Under the pieces are notes generated by a model, which did not search any database, was not told the origin of the DNA, and saw nothing but the letters and a program-made list of their open reading frames with translations. From the NCBI GenBank assembly GCA_024509875.1, contig JAMPIV010019866.1, forward strand, positions 62,001 through 126,000: DNA of 64,000 nt. The letters run 5' to 3'. Source of the stretch: Oreohelix idahoensis. Its lineage: Eukaryota > Mollusca > Gastropoda > Stylommatophora > Oreohelicidae. Positions 1 to 12,900 of this stretch are shown here, one piece after another. The translations under genes and the position numbers were made by a program. Every line of letters starts with the position of its first letter. Positions within the stretch are counted from its first letter, which is position 1.

Positions 1-1090
1 GGAAACACAGGGTGAAAAAAAGTAAAGACATTACTCAGATTAACTTTGATTCTTGCAGGCAACATACCATCACCACTGGGAGAAAAGTTTACTAATGACA
101 TGACTAAAATGCTTCCCTACAGTAATGAAGTCCGTTTCAATAAACAAAGCAAACATAATAACAAAACTACATTCCATATACAGACTGAACTACAGAGTTC
201 TACAGCAGGCACTGCACTTGAACAGGCTCACAAACCATCTGCACCGAATGATGACTGAAAGGTTCCGGCAAAAGCAGATTACAAAGAAACAACCTTGTAC
301 AAAAGGCAAAAGTGCTTACTCCAATCATGTCAGATCTCACACAGACAAAGGGACCTTCCCTGATGATAAGCTGCAAATACATGACCATCATGAAGGACAA
401 GATTCTCAGGACTCACCGACATTATATTAGAAGTGATCATAAAACGTTACCACTAACACCCACACATGAAAACCTGTTCAGAAGTCAAACGATGGAGCAC
501 ACTGAAAATATATACCCTGCCACAGAGGGGCCCATATATATGTAATGATGGCTCGTTAACAGCAGCCACTATAAATGTAGAGGGGGGAGGGGTGTACTGT
601 GCATGAAACCAGAAACTGATAAGTATCTATATACCTATAGGTTCTGAATAATTTTCAAACAACTTTAAAATAGAGGCAGAAGCACTGAAAACAGCCTAAA
701 AAAAACCATTGCTGAAAACAGGGAAAATGTAGAAGCCCAATGACTTATGAACTCTCAGTCATAACTATCTTAGGGTACTATAAAAACAATAAAATGATGC
801 CCCTTGTTGACACTTCATACTACACATTCAATAACATGAAAGTAAATTTGATCCCTATCCACTGCAGAAAGCAGATAAACTCACCTAATAGGAAGGAAGC
901 AAAATAACAAGCTGAGGACAGGACGATATATTTGAAGAGATAAAAGCATAGCTTCAAACATAAACTAAAAGAAAAGTAACAAAACAAACATTCAGAGTAC
1001 GATAAAACAGAAGTATACTACTCTTTATCATGAAGTCATGAAATGGTGCGGTAATTTCCTGAGAACTAAGCTGATGGAAACTGAAATATC
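1..1090. other. intronic or downstream sequence, no gene seen
   Basis: AT-rich sequence in the expected path of the TBC1D9-like gene. The open frames here are short, overlap on both strands and show no protein-family features. I saw no missing exon. Confidence 0.5.
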
Positions 1091-1098
1091 ATCTATTC

Positions 1099-1273
1099 CA
1101 GGGGTTCTCAACCTTTTCTTGCTCTTAGCCCCTTTCTGAGCCTCATTTACCTCTGTGGCCCCCTTCATAGTCGCTGTTAGCTGGAAAAAAGGTACTTTAC
1201 CATCTTACTGTGGCCCCCTAAGAATATGGAATGGCCCTCTGGTGGGCCATATGGCCCACGTTGAGAACCACTG
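1099..1273. mobile_element. hAT-type MITE with 8-bp TSD
   Basis: The element begins CAGGGGTTCTCAAC and ends GTTGAGAACCACTG, giving near-perfect 14-bp terminal inverted repeats of the common hAT type. Identical 8-bp duplications, ATCTATTC, flank it at 1091-1098 and 1274-1281. At 175 bp it has no coding capacity, so it must have been moved by a transposase made elsewhere. The interior is rich in GGCCCCC-like blocks. Confidence 0.9.
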
Positions 1274-1380
1274 ATCTATTCAACAAACCAAATATTGAAC
1301 AAACAGATGGGTGTCCATGTAGAGAACCACTGATCTATTCAACAAACCAAATATTGGACAAACAGATGGGTGTCCATGTA
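1263..1380. repeat. 59-bp tandem duplication overlapping the MITE end
   Basis: Two copies of a 59-bp unit (1263-1321 and 1322-1380) are nearly identical. The unit starts GAGAACCACTGATCTATTC, so it includes the last 11 bp of the MITE and its 3' TSD. The duplication therefore happened after the MITE inserted. Confidence 0.85.
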
Positions 1381-2040
1381 GAGAACACAAGTAAACAGAG
1401 AACATGTCACGTGCATGAGAAGAGCAGACTGGCTTTCATCAACCCCTTGAGGGAGAATTTGTACAGGGACAAGAAAAAGCCCATGACAGTTTCTTTATAG
1501 GAAAAGACAGGTATGCTATTGCTATTCGACAGCAAATATGGAAGGGAAAAAAAAAATTCATTATTTAAGCATTCTAAGGACCATATTTCAATGATGCATA
1601 CAGAAGTATATTGCACATTCACATTCATCCACTCCGCAAACACTTATACACACATAAATCCACACATATACAGACTGACAAGTCACTTCCTAATTTTAAA
1701 TTTGTATATCCACACTTGTATCTACCGGATATCAAGACAACAAATATTAAAACAAGGACCAATAACTGCCATTTAACACATTTTTTTACGTTTTTATTTT
1801 CCAGAAACATAATTTAAAATTAAATCTAAAATGGCCAATAAACTGGTCTGGTTTTGGTTTTAAGGGCTACCTTGACTGCAAACAGACAACTCCATCAGTG
1901 CTCCGAACTCCTCCATTAGATCACACAAGGAGGATCTCAGCAGAGTGCATGAACTCCATAGCACCAGCGAGAATCCCAATGTGTGTATATAGGAATCACA
2001 CATTCTATAAATATTTTAGTGGTGGGTAGGTTTCTAACTT
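1381..2040. other. no gene seen
   Basis: AT-rich sequence with several short open frames on both strands and no recognisable domain, RNA gene or repeat boundary. Confidence 0.4.
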
Positions 2041-2381
2041 TTTAAATTTTGCCAGGGCAGCGCCTTATGGCCTACTCTTTATGATTTCCAACTGCCGTGG
2101 GATTTTTAACGTGCGCAACTTGCACGCAGGACCTCCTATTTATTCACCCTTATCTGAGAAGGCTAGGCATCCGATCTCACTACCCAGAGCAACTCACTAC
2201 CCAGGGAAATATGGGGAGGGGAGGGGAGGGGGGGTGGGGGTGGGGGGGGTAATGACATCATTAAGACCACTGGTTCTGAAAAAAAAATTCCATAAATTAT
2301 TTTCCCTTTTCTGGGAATCACACCTGGTACCTCTAGAATTTTAGGCGGATGCCATAACTCTTAGCCACACCGACCCCTCCA
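2040..2381 (-). repeat. probable tRNA-derived SINE
   Basis: Read on the minus strand from about 2381 it begins with a tRNA-like head. TGTGGCTAAGAGTTATGG resembles a Pol III A box, and about 40 bases on GGTGTGATTCC resembles a B box. The body carries a G-rich tract (2213-2250 on the plus strand). No clear TSD was found, so the ends are approximate. No protein-coding signal. Confidence 0.55.
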
Positions 2382-2829
2382 ATAAACTGACGTGAGAAGA
2401 AAGCTAAAATTGCTGCCTGCTATGTAATCATGAGTATAGCAAACAGGACCTCATGCTGCGTTGTAATGTTATGTCACAAAGCTTTTCAGGTAATAAATTT
2501 GGCAGTTAACTGTCTTTACTTTGACATCTGTTCCATATAAATTAGTTGGATAGGACTGAAGAAATAACAAATTAAGTCATTCCACCCTGGAGGTCTGGCA
2601 CATTTTTGTTCCCCAACCCTAACCAAGGGGACGTAACTCTGTTTACCACATGACATGTAATCTTTGAAAGCACATTTGAGCATGCAAATATTCACCAATT
2701 TCAATGAAATAAAAATGCTAGAAAGGAAAATGAACTAAGTTTCAAGAAATGTATACATTTATATGACTTTAATGGTAATTTATTTTTAGAAAAATTAAAA
2801 AAAACTGATTTCAAGAACGAGTCTTGCAC
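2382..2829. other. no gene seen
   Basis: AT-rich spacer between a SINE-like unit and the decayed end of a piggyBac fragment. I see no supportable feature. Confidence 0.4.
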
Positions 2830-3186
2830 ACCTTCAGTTTCCTGCCGCTGCTCAGCATATTTGTTTGTCTGTTCCACAAATAGTTTGATTATTGTAACTG
2901 GAAAGAAGAGACTAGAATAATCAAATGGTGAGCTATTTGGGTCCTGATTATGAAGGGCGCCTTGAATTTCAGTTAATGCACCCATTTTGTCAATGACAGT
3001 GTTCAGCGTGTCAGACCACTCCAGGTCTGCTTCTGTTTCATTAATGCTGTCACTAGTTTCACTGTTTTTTGTTATCATCAAATAAATCCACTGCCTCATC
3101 ATCTAAGTCAACATCAGACTCGTCCTCTTGGTTGTTATCGTTGGGATTGTCATTATCAATCAATGACTGAATAAATTGAAAGGCCA
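2830..3186 (-). pseudogene. piggyBac-type transposase, N-terminal fragment
   Basis: An ATG at about 3186 opens an acidic N-terminal stretch (DNDNPNDNNQEDESDVDLDD) that stops soon after a run of six A (3065-3070). In the shifted frame the sequence goes on to LEWSD, then SPFDYSSLFFPVTIIKLFV and EQTNKYAEQ. The last block matches the entry to the DDE domain of PGBD4-like piggyBac transposases (FF...VEQTNLYA). After about residue 100 the homology is lost and no catalytic domain follows. It is a 5' remnant broken by a frameshift. It is not the missing half of the copy at 13-15 kb, because the order along the minus strand is wrong. Confidence 0.75.
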
Positions 3187-3194
3187 TTCTGCCG

Positions 3195-3598
3195 TGGATT
3201 GTTGATAAAAAAGGCCTCTACACACTGGTCTGACTTCTAATGTCTATATAATCCAAACAAAACCACATAAAAACATCTGGTTTTCAAAGAATCGAAAGTG
3301 AAACTCTCTAGTTTTTTCCTGTTCTCGCCGGATATCGCTCGATATGAGAGTTCCATTACTAGACGCTTACTAAAACGGCCAGTCGCGTTTGTGTCTGCCT
3401 TGGATTGTTGATAAAAAAAGGCCTCAACACACTGGTCTGACTCCAAATGTCTATATAATCCGAACGAAACCACATAAAAACATTTGGTTTTCAACGAATC
3501 GCAAGTGAAACTCTATAGTTTTTTCCTGTTCTCGCCGGATATCCCTCGATACGAGAGTTCCATTGCTAGATGCTTACAAAAAAGGGCCGGTCGCATCA
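3195..3598. repeat. 206-bp tandem duplication beside the piggyBac fragment
   Basis: Two diverged copies of a 206-bp unit begin TGGATTGTTGATAAAAAA at 3195 and 3401. Each contains the block TTTTTTCCTGTTCTCGCCGG. The array abuts the transposase start, so it may be the element's 5' flank or subterminal repeat. Confidence 0.8.
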
Positions 3599-3849
3599 GG
3601 GCGGAATGGGTAATGTCGCATTTAGTAGCAACGGGGCGGAATGAGTTTAAAAAAAAAAACTCTTCAATCACCCTGTACATTTATACATATACACACATAG
3701 CTATAAAGTAAAATACAATTAAGATGTGATTTATAGCTAGCAGCCTTCAGCAAGAATTCAATACTGGAGCAGATGCAGGAAGTCACATAATGCTGGAGAA
3801 GTCAGTATAACTTCCTCCCAGAAAATGTTACCTTTTAAAAATTACAAAC

Positions 3850-3936
3850 CTTCTTTAGCTTTCTCAGCATTGGCTACCAAACTCTCAATTTTGCATCTGA
3901 TGAACTCCATAACTTCGTCATTGTTTTCAAAAGTAA
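3850..3936 (-). CDS. TBC1D9: TBC1D9-like coding exon 5
   Basis: The acceptor ATTCCTCAG precedes an 87-nt exon reading [20 protein letters not shown] then VANAEKAKE. The donor GTTTGT follows. The segment corresponds to the family block FENENDITTFVRGKIQ. The exon ends in phase 1. The next expected exon (first GRAM domain) was not found in 1-3849. Confidence 0.85.
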
Positions 3937-6900
3937 CTGAGGAATGTATATGAGGAATTAAATTTAAAAATGTACAACCAGCTTCGAAGCGTGATAATTT
4001 AAAACGTTTTTTAAAAATGGTACTGTAGTTAGTTTTACAAAAGAACAACACACTTAGAAACATGGGGCATTCTGGGGTTATTAAAGGTGAGGGTTGTAAC
4101 GGACTTTATATCCAAATCTGAAATCTGTCAAAATCCAACGATTTAATAAATCCATACAGGCAAATATGGGGCTTACCTAAAGTGTTGACAACATTAGTCT
4201 CCAGCCATTCCCAATGCTGTTGAATCTCTCTCCTGTTATTGGCCTCTGCCACAGCTGATAACACAAATGTGAGTAGCTCATAATTATTGGTATGATATAA
4301 CAAAAATAAATGACAACTTGATGAGCAGAGTACACAAAAAAAACATAAGTTGAGAGACCTTTGGAGATAATCTGCAGGTACCTAGCGCTAATAATATTTG
4401 CAAAATCAAAACAGTCTATCACTAAGTGCAATATGTTCTGTCACAGATGATAAACAAGAATGGCCTCATGTTTTATATTGGGCTCGATGTCTCTTCTCTA
4501 CTTGGTCAATAACTTTTTTTCTAATGCTAACATTTAAAAAAAAATATTTTTAACGGAAACACCCAGTTAAAGATGGTCTCATAGCATATACTGACATAGG
4601 GGAGTAAAGTGTTTACAGAATTCACTGTAATAGATTTCAGCTTTATGAGGTATGGTGACCGATTCCTTTCATTGCTGTCTTTGACTTCCCTAACTCAATT
4701 TCAGTGAGGTACATATTTACAGCAGGGTAGACTGCAGTGCAAACCACCTGGTTTTGAACCCGGTAACTTTACCTCAAGAAACAAGCACACAAGTTAATCT
4801 GCCACTGAATAAATTTAAAAAAATGAAAAGTAAGTAGCCGTAAATGAAATCTGAACTTACAATAGCTTAGTTCTGAGCCTTCTATTTGGTGCAAAATTCT
4901 GTATAACCGTGTCTGCAAAAAGCATAATGCATTCATCAGAAATCTGTGAAAACATACTTTACAAAGCCAAGATATTACAAAACGTGTAGTCATTTTTATC
5001 TCTAATATTCGTTTATTCATAAACAGCCTCTTATTAGCTGCTAGCTTACACATATCTCCTGTCTAATGTAACAAATATTTTACTCATAGATCAAGATTTG
5101 TTATTTGTAGCATTGTGTTTGTATAAACAGTGTATTTGTTAGTGCTGCAGTAAACATCACACAATAAACAAAAGTTCTAATACAAAAATGTACATTAGAT
5201 AAACAAATTAACAATTAAACTTTACCAACACCAGAAAGGAGCAAGTGGAACGTTAAAAATATTTTTCAAAACCAATTTGCCAAACATTCTGAATCATTTA
5301 GCATTTTGAACATTTGTTTTCAGAAAGGCTGCAGCAGCAAGAAAAAGAAAAAATTACATTTTACTACACACAGCACATATTTCATGAGATTTATGAGTAG
5401 TAGTAGCTCCCAGTTATAACTGACTATGGGAATGCATCCCTGAGGTGATAGCCCTCAGCAGTTTTTTTTACTGGTATTCCTTTCGGCGTATTCTTTTCTC
5501 ATCTGCTTGTCGTCTCTAGGGCACGAGCTTAGGCACAATAACATGGAGATGAAGCTGTTGCCCATGCAGCTGGTAGGCCCAAAGGAATGGCAGTAGCTGA
5601 TACAGTTTGGTACCAATCACATCAGAGGAGTTGCCAGAATATTGTTTAATTAACATTAGATTGCCTTAGAAACTATGAATTTGGATTTATCCTCAGGGTT
5701 TACTCCCGAAGCCTTTCCCGAAAATGGATATTCCCGCAAGGCAGCAGAGATTAGAAATCAGAGTTTTATCTTCTCCTAGATAGGCTACCAACCAAGGATC
5801 ACTAACCCTATCTGCCTGAAGCTGCTGGATTTAAGGCGCCAGTGGCTTGCCTTTGCCCTTTCACCACACATGAAGGCTGGGAGCTGGGCTTTGTTGTCAG
5901 AGGCTATTTGAGGTGCGTGTCATAGAAGTATTTTAATCTGCAGTGAGAGATTATCCACACTACAACTCCCAGCTACGACAAACTTTGGAACCATTATGTC
6001 TTTTCTCAGTTTTTCTTGAATTTGACTACCAAGACAAGAACCAGATACAATTTATTTATGAGTAATCTCATGTTAAAAAAAAAAAAAAAGTTTCGGGTTT
6101 ACTTCACACACGCTATGAATAGGTTATTTAAACGGCCAGCTTTGGTTTATCCATGAAGGCTGATACAGATCAGCCCAATGGAGTTGTGCTGAAACAAACT
6201 ATGATAGGACCAGCAAGCTAAAAATGGCTTTTTTTTTTTTTAATGGTTCATGACAAGATGTGAAAGTAAGAAGAGGCGCAGATGTGGGAAGTGATCATCA
6301 CCTAGTAGTAGCAAGACTGAAAGTGAAACTCAGAGCTGCTGGACCAGTTGCAGTCAAACAGAAAAGATACAACATCACGAAACTGAAGGATCCCCTCACC
6401 AGAAAAGCTTTCGTGGTCAACGTAAAGAGAAGACATGAGACTATCAAAAGCCAGGAAAGAACAGAGACTGATGATGTTGACCAGAGATTCAATACCATCT
6501 CAACAATATACAAGGAAAGCAGCAAGTCATGCTTGGGATTCCAGGAAAGAAAGAGCCAAGACTGGATAACACCAGATACGCTAAACACCATAGCGAAGAG
6601 AAAGGAAATGAAAAGAAAGAAAACAGAAGCTAAGTCTCCCAGGTTAAAGGCAATATATAGTGAACAGTACAGTCAGCTGGACAAGGAAGTTAAACATCAA
6701 ACCCGTGCTAACAAAAGGACATTTCTGGATGACCTTGCAAGACAAGCAGAAGAGGCAGCACTGAGAACTGAACAAAGCACAGTATACAAAATAACTAAAA
6801 TCATAAGAGGAAAACGAGGTGCAAACAATATTACATTAGTAAGAGATAAGCACGGAAATCTCATCACGACAGTAGAGGGACAGGAAACAAGATGGGCAGA

Positions 6901-9900
6901 GCATTTCAGAGAAACTCTGAATAAGGAACCACCAGAGACACAATTGAATGTTCCTGAGGCTGAAAACGATCTAGATGTTAATACAGACATCCCACGAAAA
7001 GAAGAAATCATCACAGCAATCAAAGGGTTAAAGAATGGAAAAGCTCCTGGTCATGATAACTTAAATGCAGAGCTATTTAAGACAGACCCAGAGCTAGCAG
7101 CAGAACTATTAGAACCACTATTTGCACAAGTCTGGAAAACGGGGACAACACCAACAGAGTGGAGAAAAGGAATAATTGTCAAATTGCCCAAGAAGGGAGA
7201 TCTTGCAGACTGCAATAATTGGAGAGGAATAACTCTTCTCTCAGTTCCCAGCAAAATACTAGGCAGGATAATTATACAGAGAATCTCAAAAGCAGTAGAC
7301 CACAAACTGAGGAAAAAACAAGCAGGATTTAGAAAGAACAGAAGATGTGTATATCATATATTTACCCTCAGGAACATTATAGAGCAGTGCTCAGAATGGC
7401 AAAGACAGCTGTACATTAATTTCGTTGATTTTGAAAAGGCTTTTGACAGTATACATAGGGACAGTTTATGGAAAATACTGAGGGCTTATGAAATTCCAAG
7501 TTGCATAGTGTCAATTATAAAAGGCCTTTATGCCAACTTTACGTGTAGCATTGGGCAGAGCAACCTAACCTTTGAAGTGAAGACAGGAGTACGACAGGGA
7601 TGCCCATTATCAACCACTCTATTTTTAACGGTCATAGACTGGGTGATGCGCCAGACAACAGAGGGCAATCCAAGAGGAATAAGATGGACTACATTTTCTA
7701 CATTGGAAGATCTGGAATATGCAGATGACATTGCACTGCTAGCACATTCACATCAACACATCCAGGAAAAAACGGATAGACTTAATAAGTATAGCCAGCA
7801 GGTGGGCCTGAACATCAACCTAAAGAAGACAGAGGTCATGACGCTCAATGTGAGCAACCCTGAGCCCATATCAGTAAGGAATCAGCAACTGGAACAGACA
7901 GATGCCTTCACATACCTAGGATGCATAGTAACACCAGATGGCAGAGCAAGCAAAGACATCAACAACAGAATGAACAAAGCAAGAACAGCCTTTTTTAGCC
8001 TAAACAACATCTGGAAGTCCTCTCAGTACAGCACAAGCACAAAATTAGGATTATATCAGAGCTGTGTGCTTTCTGTGCTTCTCTATGGCGCGGAGAGCTG
8101 GAGAGTTACAGAGAAGGAAATGTCGAAATTGTCCTCTTTTCACACAACATGCCTAAGAAAAATTCTCCGAATCCTTTGGCCAAATACCATCACCAACCAA
8201 GATCTGCTTACTCAGAGCAAGCAAGAGGACATGCACACCATCATAGCTGGCAGACGCTGCAGCTGGGTTGGCCATGTCCTCAGAAGAGACCCCGATGCCA
8301 TCACAAGAACAGCTATGCTATGGACCCCTGAAGGAAAACGAAAGAGAGGCCGACCAAAAAACTTGGCGGAGGACTGTGGAGGCTGAGATGCAAAGAATGA
8401 ACCAGAGTTGGGGCACTGTACGAAGGATGGTCACCGACCGAGCAAAGTGGAATCACTTTGTTGTTGCCCTACAAGACGCCACCAGGCGTAATGGCCACTG
8501 ACTGCTTTCACGGTCGGCGGCTAAGGATCAAAGAAGAAGAAGAATGGTTCATGAACATGCATCTTCATAATTACACTTGAACACCCTGTAAATAGGCTTT
8601 CAACAAGTACCTTCCAAGTTCTCCTGTCACATACCATTTACTGAAAGTTGTTCCATGTCTTCTGTATCTCCTTCATTTGTCTCCAGTTCTCCCCTCAATG
8701 TGTCTCCCTCTACCTCTCTTATCATAGGGATTCCAGACCAGGACTGCCTTCTTCTTCTTCTTCTTCCGTCCTTAGCCACCGACCGTCAAAGCAGTCAGTG
8801 GCCATTACGCCTAGTGGCGTCTTAGGGCAACAGCAGATAGGTTTTCTTTGCCATTGTTTCCCATCACGCCTAGTCAGGACTGCCTTGCAATGCTATTGTT
8901 GAGGCCACTTCATGATGTGATTGTTATCGCGGCAACTTATTATTAGTACCGGATTTTTGTCACACCATGTCGTACCTCAACTGAATGCAAGAGATACATG
9001 AGAGCGGTCGCTGTGAGATGAGTATCTAGTTATGACGTATGAGGGAGAGTTGGATGTGACGTCATAGCGTCAAGATGTGTGCCTAAAAAGGCTTGTGTAT
9101 CAGCCAGTGTATTGGATTGTGTATTCAATAAATATTTCTAAGGATAATGGTAAGCTATATGCTTAAATGATAGGCATGAGAAAATGCCAGGATTATAATT
9201 AAATTCAATACAGGATGATAATTCCCAAGACAAAGAAGTATGTTAAACTAAAATTATATGAACAGATAATTTTACAGTTGTTATGCCGGGAGGTCTCATT
9301 CCTCGAGGTCACAAGGATTATATTTCCCCAGAAGAAAAAGGAATAAAATTAATGGAAAAATTGTTATACTGGGAAGCGACATACCCCGAAGCTTATGGAT
9401 TGATGTGGATTTGATTTGTGAATACTTGAGATACTGGGACGCTTAAATTCCCCAATGCTGATGGAAAAATTATAATGAACTTTTGTTATGACAGGACGCT
9501 AAATACCCCGCTGGAAATAGTGATTAATAAATGATATTATAAGCAGACATCGATATTTGTATAGATTGTTTCGTCAAGTCTGCATCATATATTTTCATGC
9601 ACTAATTTACATATTGGGTCATTGTTTGCACAGCTGTTTTTCTATCACTCTTGTCTCAGTGTAAAATTTGACGGTTGCTTGTAGTTGTGCCCTACAGGAT
9701 CTTGCGCGTTTCCTGAAGTAAACGCTCGGGAGCGTGAGGGGTAATGTTGAGGCCCCTTCATGATGTGATTTTTATCGTGGTAACTTATTATTAGTACCGG
9801 ATTTTTGTCACACCATGTCGTACCTCAACTGAATGCAAGAGATACATGAGAGCGGTCGCTGTGAGATGAGTATCTAGGTATGACGTATGAGGGAGAGTTG

Positions 9901-12900
9901 GATGTGATGTCATAGCGTCAAGATGTGTGCCTAAAAAGGCTTGTGTATCAGCCAGTGTATTGGATTGTGTATTCAATAAATATTTCTAAGGATAATGGTA
10001 AGCTATATGCTTAAATGATAGGCATGAGAAAATGCCAGGATTATAATTAAATTCAATATGGGATGATAATTCCCAAGACAAAGAAGTATGTTAAACTAAA
10101 ATTATATGAACAGATAATTTTACAGTTGTTATGCCGGGAGGTCTCATTCCCCGAGGTCACAAGGATTATATTTCTCCAGAAGAAAAAGGAATAAAATTAA
10201 TGGAAAAATTGTTATACCGGGAAGCGACAAACCCCGAAGCTTATGGATTGATGTGGATTTGATTTGTGAATACTTGAGATACTGGGACGCTTAAATTCCC
10301 CAATGTTGATGGAAAAATTATAATGAACTTTTGTTATGATGGTACGCTAAATACCCCGCTGGAAATAGTGATTAATAAATGATATTATAAAGAGATGTCG
10401 AATGGAGAAGTCAAGTGACATGTTTAGAAAGTCTAAATAGGTTTAAGCACGACTGTAACACAGAGAGGGAGCATACATGCCATGTTCGTAATTGTGACCT
10501 TGTTAGTGTGTACTTACTCGTTATTAAACTGTTGCCAAATTGTCCAAGCCCAGTAGTTTATTCAATCTCTCAAGGTTCATTTACACAGTTATTAACTCTA
10601 TGCAGTACTTGAGATTTTGACATGGAAAGGTGTATACAAGAAGGGTGGGTGCCAGAATATTCAACAATATAAACCAAAACAAGATGAATGAATTCTCACT
10701 TCTTTAATAACACAAATAGACCCTAGACAACAAAAGAATTCAGGAAATTTCTCCATCCCTTAACAGCTATCAATAAGTTGTTTTTATCAATGTGTGTTCT
10801 ATCTACTGCCAGTGTCTTCTACTCATCTCCTGTTCCACTGGCATTTGTTTGGTTCTTATCTTGGTAGCCAAATACAAGAAATGCTGAGAAAAGACATAAT
10901 TAAAATGACACGATAACAGGCAGTTATTTAATTACGCTAGCTAAAATGCCAGCATACGATTGACAGAGTGGTTAGAGTACTGGTCTCTACTGGCAAAGGT
11001 GTTGGGTTCAAATCGCAGTACCAACACACTCTAGTCTACCCAGCTGTAAATGGGTACCTGACTAGAGTCAGGGAAGGAAAAGGCAGTGAGGAAGGGAACT
11101 GTTCACCCCCACCTCTCGATGCTAGACCTAATATGGTGAAGTCTCTAACATATCCACTCCCCTACGGCAGTATCTGCTATGAGACTACTTTTACTTAAAA
11201 TGCCATATATAACCCTTAGTGTGATCTAGTGTGACTGACCTTGTTGTCTAGCACGGTGTCCAGAGTCCCCACCAGCAAACCAGCAAGACCACCCCCAACA
11301 CCATAACCTTTCCGTCGCTGTAGAACAAAGAAAGGGTTTGCACACTCTGTAACCCTGCAGAAAACAGACAAATTAAATCATAGTTTTAAAATAAAAATAA
11401 GTAACAGAGATACGATTTAAAAATAAAACAATATTACAAATATTAATAAGAATGAAAAAATTAATTTTCAGCCCAAAAAACATATTTTTATGAGCTCATT
11501 TTAGGTGGCAAAATTTTGCCTTTTAACTAAGAGTTAAATGAAGTCTTTCACGTAATAATATTGGTTCTAGGTCATCCTGGTATGACAGCAAAAAAATAAT
11601 GTGTTTCCTTCAGCATTCCTTTTTTTTTTAACATTCTCAACGTTAATAGGAGACTTCTCTAATCCAGTAACATATACAAAATAATGTAACACAAAAAAAA
11701 GACTAAGCTTGTGTCATAGTGTGCAGAAAAGATAAAAATAACTTTTAGTACAGCAATACAACACTACGGAGAGGAAACTAGTTCAACTTTAATTTACAGG
11801 GAATTAAAACATGTTATATTGTGAATAGGGCTCATAGCGTAGCTTCTTCTTCTGCGTTCAGTTTGTAGTCATGCTAAATCTGCAGGCCTGTCGCAGGACG
11901 AAGTCCAGAGTCTTTTCCAGGTCAGTGCGGCAGCCCCTATAGCTTCTGCTTGAGATTAGCACCCCCTGGCCAGGTCAGATGTCGTGGGTCATCATGGGTT
12001 GGGCAGTTTTGGAGAATGTGTTCGGGGGTCTGGACTCCAGTACCACATAGACATTCATTTGTATGAGATTTCCTGAGGTGACAGAGATGGCCTAGCAGTC
12101 TGCAGTGTCCAGTTCTCAGGCACAATATGATGGTCTGTTGGTGTCTGTTAAGTTGGTATAACATAACTAAAGGTATTCTTTAGCTTTAACATTCTAGTTT
12201 ATGGAGTCTTACTGTGCTTAAATTTTAGGTACCTCCCTCAAGGGAACTTGTCAATGTGTTTGTTATAAGCATTTCAATGGCATATACTGGGGTATTAAAG
12301 AGATAAGCACTGTGTTTAAGTCTTGATCTAACTTTCAACAATAATTATTCTAACCATTCGAAAAAAGCAACGCAAAAAAGTTTGCAAGGTCTAAATTTTT
12401 CTCTGCAAAAACTTAGCATCATCGTTTACAAACATGTAAGTCAAATTTGAGTTCAATTTGTAAACAGTTCGTTCTGCAATGCTTTTTAACGCAATGTTTG
12501 GTTCTTTATCTGATACATGCATGTCAAACACTTAAAACAGACACAATGAATGCTCCCTAAAGGGAGGTAACTAAAACAAAAAATATGATTCTGTAATTTC
12601 AGACGCTATAGTTAAAAATTAGCTTACAGAAATTACAAAGAAAGCAAAAGTGCCATAAGCTGCATTTCTCTGAGCATTTTAAAAAACAATTTAGCAAAGG
12701 ACATTAGAAGCAACTAATGAAATACCATATTCTAAATCAGCAGTAGGCAATCAAGAAGCTGTGTAGATCTACTTTAGAAACGCTGAGCTCCTTAAAGATC
12801 TACCCTGAGAAAATCATGTTTGTGTTCAGAATTCAGACCATTTGGAATTAGGAATAGGGTGCAGCCTATACGTAACTGTTATCCCTGCAAGATGATCTGC

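Noticed and set aside
8897..10390. Hammerhead-type retrozyme
   Set aside because: No CTGATGA core with a matching GAAA segment was found in the repeats.
10968..11198. 76-codon frame
   Set aside because: It lies inside a tRNA-derived SINE with clear TSDs.
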